Assembly: GCA_003456095.1 (NCBI GenBank)
Contig: DMPF01000117.1
Coordinates: forward strand, 1 to 8,428
Direction: 5' to 3'
Source: Bacillota bacterium
GTDB taxonomy: Bacteria > Bacillota > Dethiobacteria > DTU022 > UBA8154
DNA length: 8,428 nucleotides
Within the stretch, counting starts at the first letter, position 1; each line of letters starts with the position of its first letter. Shown here in pieces: positions 1-5,106 of the stretch. A program made the position numbers and the translations under genes. A model generated the notes under the pieces. The model was given only the letters and a program-made list of their open reading frames with translations, had not been told where the DNA came from and ran no database searches.

Positions 1-54
1 GAATTATCCGGGAGATACGTCAAATTACGAAAAAAAGGGAGAAACCAATCTTGA
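1..54 (+). CDS. possible 3' end of an unidentified upstream gene
   Basis: Reading from base 1, the frame is open for 17 codons and ends at TGA (52-54). The tail is basic and polar (RYVKLRKKGRNQS). It would overlap the TTG start of the antiporter by four bases (TTGA), the arrangement typical of translationally coupled genes. Nothing in 17 residues identifies a family. The other two forward frames are also open across these 50 bases, so this could be plain leader DNA. Confidence 0.25.
   Translation, partial: ELSGRYVKLRKKGRNQS
36..42 (+). promoter_or_regulatory. ribosome binding site deciding the TTG start of the antiporter
   Basis: AGGGAGA lies 8 nt upstream of TTG at 51. The antiporter frame is open back to the window edge and contains no ATG before the hydrophobic N-terminus. 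This site is the main reason for choosing TTG-51 as the start. Confidence 0.6.
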
Positions 55-1148
55 CAGAGTTACTCTTTATCCTTGGCCTGTTTTTTTTAATTGCTGGAGC
101 GGAAATGCTGGTAAGAGGCGCCTCCGGGCTTGCCGTCGCCGCCGGCGTCGCCCCCTTGATCATCGGTCTTACCGTAGTGGCTTTCGGAACAAGCTCTCCC
201 GAGCTTGCGGTCAGCGCGATGTCGGCCATGTCCGGACATGCCGACATCGCGCTCGGCAACGTGGTTGGCAGCAACATTTTTAACGTTCTGTTTGTCCTGG
301 GACTTTCCGCCCTGGTTGTCCCGCTTGTTGTCTCCCGGCAACTGGTACGGCTTGATGTGCCGCTGATGATTACCATCTCCGTCCTGCTGCTGCTTATTGG
401 CCTGGACGGGAAGATCAGCCGGCTTGACAGCTTATTTCTGTCAGCCGGCCTGGTGGGTTACATGGCCTTTCTGTTTTACCAGAACAAGCGGAACAACAGG
501 GAGACAGCGGCAAACCATAAGGAAACTACTCTGCAAAACCCTACTTCAAAACCAAGATCATGCGCCGCTTATGTTTTTTCCATTGCCGGCGGACTTATCC
601 TGCTGGTCGTTGGCTCACGGTGGCTAATCGACGGGGCGGTTGTATTTGCTACGCGCCTCGGTGTCAGTGAGCTCGTTATCGGTTTAACGATTGTGGCGGC
701 CGGGACCTCCTTGCCGGAAGCCGCCACTTCGGTGGTTGCCGGCATCCGCGGGGAGCGGGATATTGCCATCGGGAACATTGTCGGCAGCAATATCTTTAAC
801 ATACTTTTTGTCTTAGGCCTGTCCGGCTTGTTTTCCCCGGACGGGATCAATGTTGCACCGGCTGCGCTTAACTTTAACATCCCGGTCATGATTGCCGTAG
901 CCGTAGCCTGCCTGCCGGTTTTTTTTACCGGATACACTATCGCCCGCTGGGAAGGATTCTTATTTCTTGGCTATTACGCGGCTTACACGGCATATCTTTT
1001 CCTTTTCGCCAGCGCACACAGCGCCTTGCCGGCTTTCAGCAGGGTGATGCTTATGTACGTTATACCGCTGACGGTGCTGACCTTCCTTGTCATGGTTGTT
1101 CGTGCGATATGTAACGGCAACCGAAACAATTGCCCGGAGCCGGAATAG
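51..1148 (+). CDS. calcium/sodium antiporter of the CaCA family (YrbG-like)
   Basis: Predicted inner-membrane cation/Ca2+ exchanger of 365 residues, exporting Ca2+ (or a related cation) against Na+ or H+ influx. Both diagnostic alpha repeats are visible. Alpha-1 has GTSSPE at about residues 46-51 followed by GNVVGSNIFN. Alpha-2 has GTSLPE at 218-223 followed by GNIVGSNIFN. Their near identity reflects the inverted internal duplication of the family. The acidic residues in the two motifs are the expected ion ligands. Hydrophobic segments run through both halves, separated by a polar, probably cytoplasmic loop near residues 140-175 (rich in N, K, R, T). A final hydrophobic helix precedes a polar tail, making it somewhat longer than the roughly 325-residue E. 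coli YrbG. The start is TTG, supported by a well-spaced AGGGAGA. The transported ion is inferred from the family; the fold assignment is firm. Confidence 0.93.
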   Translation: MTELLFILGLFFLIAGAEMLVRGASGLAVAAGVAPLIIGLTVVAFGTSSPELAVSAMSAMSGHADIALGNVVGSNIFNVLFVLGLSALVVPLVVSRQLVRLDVPLMITISVLLLLIGLDGKISRLDSLFLSAGLVGYMAFLFYQNKRNNRETAANHKETTLQNPTSKPRSCAAYVFSIAGGLILLVVGSRWLIDGAVVFATRLGVSELVIGLTIVAAGTSLPEAATSVVAGIRGERDIAIGNIVGSNIFNILFVLGLSGLFSPDGINVAPAALNFNIPVMIAVAVACLPVFFTGYTIARWEGFLFLGYYAAYTAYLFLFASAHSALPAFSRVMLMYVIPLTVLTFLVMVVRAICNGNRNNCPEPE

Positions 1149-1178
1149 CAACACACGGGGACAGCAGACCGTGTGTTG
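1149..1178 (+). terminator. perfect 10-bp hairpin directly after the antiporter stop codon
   Basis: CAACACACGG (1149-1158) and CCGTGTGTTG (1169-1178) are perfect reverse complements around a 10-nt loop, starting at the base after the TAG stop. The position suggests a transcription terminator or 3'-end stabiliser. The downstream sequence (TGCAATTTCCTT) has only a weak T-run, so intrinsic termination may be inefficient. Confidence 0.55.
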
Positions 1179-1187
1179 TGCAATTTC

Positions 1188-1265
1188 CTTGAGCTTCTGC
1201 TATAATAGCAGCAGGCTGCACAGTTAACCGCAGCTTCATCATCCAGCATCCGGCTCAAGCAGCCT
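1188..1265 (+). promoter_or_regulatory. inverted-repeat-rich leader ahead of mnmH
   Basis: Several short perfect complements are nested here. CTTGAGC (1188-1194) pairs with GCTCAAG (1253-1259). Inside that, CTGC (1197-1200) pairs with GCAG (1208-1211), and AGGCTGC (1213-1219) pairs with GCAGCTT (1230-1236, one G-U). Together these would make a three-way junction. AGGCTGC can instead pair perfectly with GCAGCCT (1259-1265), just before the mnmH Shine-Dalgarno. I do not recognise a known riboswitch or RNA family. Chance pairing cannot be excluded without folding statistics and homologues. Confidence 0.3.
1197..1211 (+). promoter_or_regulatory. extended -10 promoter inside a 15-nt palindrome, upstream of mnmH
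   Basis: TGC-TATAAT (1198-1206) matches the extended -10 consensus TGnTATAAT exactly. The best -35 candidate is TTGTGC (1176-1181), but its 19-bp spacer is long, so the promoter may depend on the extended -10. The -10 is centred in the palindrome CTGCTAT-A-ATAGCAG, which could also be an operator or an RNA hairpin. Transcription would start near 1212-1214, giving a leader of about 75 nt before mnmH. Confidence 0.5.
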
Positions 1266-1268
1266 ATT

Positions 1269-1273
1269 GGAGG
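1269..1273 (+). promoter_or_regulatory. ribosome binding site of mnmH
   Basis: GGAGG at 1269-1273 is the only strong Shine-Dalgarno here. It lies 14 nt before ATG-1288, which is a little long. It overlaps the alternative in-frame TTG at 1267, so it cannot serve that codon. This favours ATG-1288 as the start. Confidence 0.55.
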
Positions 1274-1287
1274 AATTCGGTAAGCAG

Positions 1288-2342
1288 ATGGGCGGCGAAA
1301 TAACAGCAAAAGAAGCAATGCAGCTGACTAATCTTGTCTTTATCGACCTGCGCTCCCCTGCAGAGTACAGCAAAGGCTCCATTCCCGGTGCGGTTAACAT
1401 TCCCCTTTTTGATGACCGGGAACGGGAAATAATCGGCACCGACTTTAAGCACGACCAACAGAAAGCACGTTCCCGGGGGATTGCCTTTGCTTCACCGAAA
1501 TTACCCCATCTTTGCGCCGCCGTAGAGGAACTCGGGCAAAAAGGGACGCCGGTCCTCTTCTGCTGGCGGGGCGGACAGCGTAGTAAGGTTCTCTATGAGC
1601 TCCTGCGTTCACTTAAGCTGGAAGTCTTTCGCCTGGAGGGAGGCTACAAAGCCTACCGCAGGCTTGTCCTGGATATCCTCAACACTTACACACCGCAAAA
1701 GCCCATCTATCTGCTTAACGGACTTACGGGGGTAGGCAAAACAGCAGTTTTACAGCTGCTGCAGGAGATGGATTGTCCGGTAATCAACTTGGAGGAATTG
1801 GCAATGCATCGCGGTTCTCTCTTTGGGCACCTCGGTCTTACAACACAGCGTGCGCAAAAAGATTTTGACGCCCTGTTATTAAAGCGCCTAAGCGAGCTGG
1901 AGAGCTACGATTATCTTTTGCTGGAGGGTGAAGGTAAAAGGATCGGACCTGTTTATCTTCCCAATTTTCTTTTTCAGGCAATGCAGCAGGGCAGGCATAT
2001 TTTACTGACAGCCCCGCTGCCGCTACGCGTAGAGCGCATTCTAGATGATTACACTCCCCATAATGAAGAGAAGCGCCTGGAGGTGAAGAAAGCCATCCTT
2101 GGACTGGAGAGGTATGTGGGAAAACAGGCTGTCCTGCTTTTACTGCGGCTTTTGGACGAAGCAAACTACAAAGAGCTGGTAAGCTGGCTCTGCCGCAACT
2201 ATTATGATCGTCTTTATGATGATGCCAACCCGCAAAAAAAAACTTTACCCTCACGGTGGACAGCAGCAATCTCTTGCAGGCGGCGGAAACAATTCAAAAG
2301 TATATCGGCACACAGCAACATTCCGGGCTGCATGCCAAATAA
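1288..2342 (+). CDS. mnmH: tRNA 2-selenouridine synthase, with a -1 frameshift near its 3' end
   Basis: MnmH/SelU replaces sulfur by selenium at the 2-thiouridine wobble base (U34) of tRNA, via a geranylated intermediate, using selenophosphate. An N-terminal rhodanese domain carries the catalytic cysteine in CWRGGQRS (Cys92). A P-loop domain follows with GLTGVGKT at residues 145-152. From ATG-1288 the frame runs intact to about residue 318 (LYDDANPQKK). It then enters nine A (2234-2242) and continues as unrelated sequence (TLPSRWTAAIS...) to a TGA at 2383-2385. In the -1 frame the sequence instead continues KNFTLTVDSSNLLQAAETIQ and onward to TAA at 2340-2342, which looks like a genuine amphipathic C-terminus. 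The intended product is therefore about 351 residues, normal for the family. Cause: sequencing indel, real mutation, or slippage. No selD (selenophosphate synthase) is in the window. The family call is firm. Confidence 0.9.
2234..2242 (+). other. A9 slippery tract at the mnmH frame change
   Basis: Nine consecutive A follow CGC. In the upstream frame they read CAA AAA AAA ACT, so 2235-2241 is A-AAA-AAA, the classic -1 slippery heptamer. Slipping back one base gives AAA AAA AAC TTT and enters the frame that encodes the plausible MnmH C-terminus. The same run is a hot spot for transcriptional slippage and for sequencing indels. Confidence 0.7.
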
Positions 2343-2361
2343 TAAAAGGGGTCATATAAAC

Positions 2362-2370
2362 GGAAAGGAG
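2362..2370 (+). promoter_or_regulatory. ribosome binding site of the YlbF-family gene
   Basis: GGAAAGGAG lies 11 nt before ATG-2382. A nearer ATG at 2374 opens only a three-codon reading frame (MYQ, stop), so ATG-2382 is the true start. Confidence 0.7.
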
Positions 2371-2381
2371 TTTATGTATCA

Positions 2382-2816
2382 ATGAGTGTTTATGATCATG
2401 CCCACACTTTGGCTAAGGCGATTAAAGGAACAGCTGATTTTAAAAAATTTCTAAAGGCAAAAGAAAAACTGAATCAGGATAAAAGTGCAAAGGAGATGCT
2501 CGCCGACTTCCGTAAAGCCCAGTGGGAACTGCAAAAGCAGAAAATGAGCGGCTTGGAGATCGCACCGGAACAGGAAAAACGCCTTTCGCAGTTGCTGGAA
2601 ATTATTGGCCTCAACCTCGTGGTTAAGGATTTTCTGGAAACGGAATATCGTTTCAGCATCATGGTCGCAGATATTCAGAAGATTATCGGAGAAGTCATGG
2701 AACCGCTGTTGACAGTGGATTTAGCGGAAAATTTTCCGGACCAGCCGCCTGCGGCAGACCCGGGACAAGATGAAAACCAGGTGGCGGCACAAGAGAAAAA
2801 CAACGCAGCCAGTTAA
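2382..2816 (+). CDS. YlbF/YmcA family protein
   Basis: A small, soluble, mostly helical protein of 144 residues. The central region (about residues 20-108) has the pattern of this family: FKKFLKAKEKLNQDKSA, then FRKAQWELQKQKMSG, then a second amphipathic pair ending in KDFLETEYRFSIMVADIQKI. In Bacillus, YlbF and YmcA form a complex with YaaT that acts with RNase Y in mRNA maturation and affects competence and biofilm. Whether this paralogue does so is unknown. It has no cysteine, so it cannot supply Cys ligands for the iron-sulfur clusters reported for that complex. The last 30 or so residues are acidic, low in complexity (P, A, Q, N, E, D) and probably disordered. It follows mnmH by 39 nt from the corrected stop and is probably co-transcribed with it. 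Confidence 0.85.
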   Translation: MSVYDHAHTLAKAIKGTADFKKFLKAKEKLNQDKSAKEMLADFRKAQWELQKQKMSGLEIAPEQEKRLSQLLEIIGLNLVVKDFLETEYRFSIMVADIQKIIGEVMEPLLTVDLAENFPDQPPAADPGQDENQVAAQEKNNAAS

Positions 2817-2850
2817 GCAACATTACTTCACTTTTTCCTGGTTTTCCACC

Positions 2851-2884
2851 TCATGATCATATGCAAAGGCAGAAATGATTATGA
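2851..2884. repeat. inverted repeat at the convergent gene junction
   Basis: TCATGATCAT (2851-2860) and ATGATTATGA (2875-2884) form a 10-bp stem with one G-U in plus-strand RNA, around a 14-nt loop. The right arm contains the mtaB stop codon. No T-run follows on either strand, so it is a weak candidate for a shared terminator. The rest of the 62-nt gap between the YlbF-family gene and mtaB shows no other signal. Confidence 0.3.
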
Positions 2885-4255
2885 CTGGGGAAAAATGGTG
2901 CCGTTGATGTAAGCGCCACCGCTTGACTGCAGCAGCACATACCGCATTTGTCCGCGCAGGTTCGCTCCAGCAGGGGCGCGCACACGCAGATACTGGGAAG
3001 TGAGCCCCTCCAGGATCAGCAATGGTTGCCGGTCAGCCGCTTCTTCTCCCACTACCTTTTCAAATAGGACGGGCAGAGTGCGTCCAAAAAAGCTCTTCTG
3101 AAAATCCAGGGAAAGCTTTACGCCCAGCTCAATCATGCTTCGGCTGCGCTCCTTTTTTACAACAGGGGGGACGGCAGGCCCCATTTGTGCCGCCTTTGTG
3201 CCGCGTCGCGGGGAAAAGGGAAATACGTGCAGCCTGCTGAAACCGCACTCCCGCACAAAAGCAAAGGATTTTTGAAAATGCCTTTCTTCTTCTCCGGGGA
3301 AGCCCACAATAATATCCGTGCTGATTGCCAGGTCGGGGATAGCGGTGCGCAGTTCGCCAAGCAGCCGGTGGAAATATGCGGTATCGTACTGCCTTCTCAT
3401 GCGGTGTAAAATTGTATCGTCCCCGCTCTGCAGGGGAATATGCAGGTGCCGGCAAATACTGTCCGCAGCGGCAATAACAGAGATTAAAGGATCACTGAAA
3501 TCCGCAGGTTCCAGGGAGCTGAGGCGGATACGCTGCGGGCCGGGCAGGCGCACCGCTTCCGCCAGCAAGGCGGCAAGACTTGAAGGAGGGTTAAGATCGA
3601 CGCCGTAAAGTCCCAGGTGAATGCCTGTAAGCACCACTTCCCGGTAGCCGGCCGCGCCGATCTCCCGCAGGTTTCCCAGAACCCGGCTGGGCGGCAGGCT
3701 GCGCAGGGGTCCCCGGGCAAAGGGGACAATACAATAACTGCAGCAGCGGTCACATCCATCCTGAATCTTGAGATAAGCCCTCGTTCTGCCCTGATCCGGC
3801 GTCCAGGGCATCTCTTCATAGCCAGTGTGGCCTTCATAAGGCTTGACCGGCGGTTCAATCTCCTCACCCTGTAGTCTGCGTTTAATCAAGCCAGGTAATA
3901 AGAGGCGCAGTGCTGTGCCGGCAAGCAGATCCACACCGGGGATGGCGGCCACCGCATCAGGATCAACCTGGGGATAACAGCCGCACGCCACGATCAGGGA
4001 CTTTGGATTTTGCCGTTTGACCCGGCAGATTAACTGCCGCGTTTTGCGATCGGCCAGGTGGGTGACGGTACAGGTATTGATCACATAAATATCGGCAGCA
4101 GCATCAGCTGCAACCGGCACAAAGCCCTCCCGACGGAATTGCTCCCGCAGCGCTTCTGTTTCATAATAGTTAACTTTGCAGCCGAGAGTGTGGAATGCCA
4201 CCCTGGGAGATGCCACGTCTTTGGCGCTGCTATTGTTGTTGTTATGCAAATCCAT
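2879..4255 (-). CDS. mtaB: tRNA t6A37 methylthiotransferase MtaB
   Basis: A radical-SAM methylthiotransferase (YqeV type) that converts N6-threonylcarbamoyladenosine at tRNA position 37 to its 2-methylthio derivative. It has 458 residues, close to the B. subtilis protein. The N-terminal domain has the three conserved cysteines in LGCKVN (Cys26), NTCTVT (Cys62) and the CGCYPQ motif (Cys93). The radical-SAM cluster motif is Cys168-x3-Cys172-x2-Cys175 (in DGCDRCCSYC) with an additional Cys171 inside it. Conserved family patterns EVVLTGIHLG, HIPLQSGDD and DIIVGFPGE follow. A TRAM-like RNA-binding domain ends the protein. The start is the first ATG after an in-frame stop at 4289-4291; its neighbourhood lacks a good Shine-Dalgarno and has an A8 tract instead. 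It is the last visible gene of the dnaK operon, 72 nt after rsmE. Confidence 0.95.
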   Translation of the reverse strand: MDLHNNNNSSAKDVASPRVAFHTLGCKVNYYETEALREQFRREGFVPVAADAAADIYVINTCTVTHLADRKTRQLICRVKRQNPKSLIVACGCYPQVDPDAVAAIPGVDLLAGTALRLLLPGLIKRRLQGEEIEPPVKPYEGHTGYEEMPWTPDQGRTRAYLKIQDGCDRCCSYCIVPFARGPLRSLPPSRVLGNLREIGAAGYREVVLTGIHLGLYGVDLNPPSSLAALLAEAVRLPGPQRIRLSSLEPADFSDPLISVIAAADSICRHLHIPLQSGDDTILHRMRRQYDTAYFHRLLGELRTAIPDLAISTDIIVGFPGEEERHFQKSFAFVRECGFSRLHVFPFSPRRGTKAAQMGPAVPPVVKKERSRSMIELGVKLSLDFQKSFFGRTLPVLFEKVVGEEAADRQPLLILEGLTSQYLRVRAPAGANLRGQMRYVLLQSSGGAYINGTIFPQS

Positions 4256-4327
4256 CTTTTTTTTCGAGGGGGGCTGTCCGCCCGCGTCTTAAACTCCCCA
4301 ATAAAGTCAAATTGATGTTTGGTTATA

Positions 4328-5077
4328 TTAACCCAAGTCGCCCCACAGGGCCATAATTACCGAAAGGACTGTCAGGGGGGCTGTCTGGGCGCTTAAAATC
4401 CGTGGACCAAGGCTGACCGGAGACACCGGGGTAAGTTCGTTCAGTTTTGCCATCTCCGCGCCGGAGAACCCTCCCTCCGGGCCGGTAAATATGAAGACCT
4501 CCCGTGGTGGGACAGCAATACTCTTAAGCAGCGCAAGCAGTCCCCTTTCTCTTTCCCCTTCCCAGGGAACAATAACCAGCTCCTTGGCAGCAAGTAAGGC
4601 CGGGAGTTCAGAAAAATCCAGTGGATGGTGGATCCGCGGCAGATAACTCCGCCGGCATACAGATGCGGCAGCCATGGCAATTTTTTGCCAGCGGGCCGTT
4701 TTTTCTTCCCTTTTCGCTGGCGGCAGCTGCACCACGGTGCGGCTGGTCAGGACAGGAATGATCTCCTTTACGCCAAGTTCCACCGCCCCGCGCACCATCT
4801 GGTCCATTTTTTCACCCTTGGTGATCGCCGCCAGCAGGGTAACATGGAGCGGTGGCTCATTGTGCCGCACCAATTCTTCCAAGAGAAATGCCCGGACACC
4901 TTGCGCAGCTGTACCCTCCAGGCGAGCCCGCCAGGTCCGTCCCCGGCCGTCGCTCAAAAACAAAGGATCGCCTTCCCGCAGCCGCAGGGCACGTATATGC
5001 CGCACCGCTTCCCTGTCCAGGCAAACGGGATTGTTTTGCAGTTCCAAAGGTGAAAGAAATAACCATGTTTCGGACAC
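4328..5077 (-). CDS. rsmE: 16S rRNA (uracil-1498-N3)-methyltransferase RsmE, with unusual motif residues
   Basis: RsmE methylates N3 of U1498 in 16S rRNA in the assembled 30S subunit, using SAM bound in a SPOUT trefoil knot. The 249 residues match the family length. An N-terminal PUA-like domain (to about residue 70) is followed by KGEKMDQMVRGAVELGVKEI (88-107), FTGPEGGFS (197-205) and LGPRIL (223-228). Two usually conserved spots differ. The EQxGR-like motif reads SVCRR (139-143), and the residues after LGPRIL read SAQTA (229-233) where RTETA or RAETA is usual, so Gln231 replaces a Glu. The start is GTG (5077), supported by GGAG at 5088-5085 with 7-nt spacing. It lies 29 nt after dnaJ in the operon, where prmA is often found first. 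Family identity is firm; full activity is less certain because of those changes. Confidence 0.93.
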   Translation of the reverse strand: MSETWLFLSPLELQNNPVCLDREAVRHIRALRLREGDPLFLSDGRGRTWRARLEGTAAQGVRAFLLEELVRHNEPPLHVTLLAAITKGEKMDQMVRGAVELGVKEIIPVLTSRTVVQLPPAKREEKTARWQKIAMAAASVCRRSYLPRIHHPLDFSELPALLAAKELVIVPWEGERERGLLALLKSIAVPPREVFIFTGPEGGFSGAEMAKLNELTPVSPVSLGPRILSAQTAPLTVLSVIMALWGDLG

Positions 5078-5084
5078 GGACCGG

Positions 5085-5088
5085 CTCC
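5085..5088 (-). promoter_or_regulatory. ribosome binding site supporting the GTG start of rsmE
   Basis: On the minus strand GGAG lies 7 nt before GTG-5077. No ATG is available nearby upstream in frame, so the GTG start is preferred. The site overlaps the 3' arm of a possible small hairpin (5081-5087 with 5097-5103). Confidence 0.6.
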
Positions 5089-5106
5089 TAAAAATTGAGG
5101 CGGCTT

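Noticed and set aside
1188..1259. A tRNA gene in the mnmH leader
   Set aside because: Acceptor-like and D-arm-like stems exist, but there is no valid 5-bp anticodon stem with a 7-nt loop, no T-arm or GTTC motif, and no CCA. It is kept only as a structural curiosity.
1267..1287. TTG-1267 as the start of mnmH
   Set aside because: The only good ribosome site (1269-1273) overlaps that codon and can serve only ATG-1288.
2374..2385. ATG-2374 as the start of the YlbF-family gene
   Set aside because: It opens a frame of only three codons and is out of frame with the conserved protein.
4282..4310. Promoter between rsmE and mtaB (TTGACT on the minus strand at 4310-4305)
   Set aside because: No -10-like hexamer at 16-18 bp; the expected place is GC-rich (ACGCGG).
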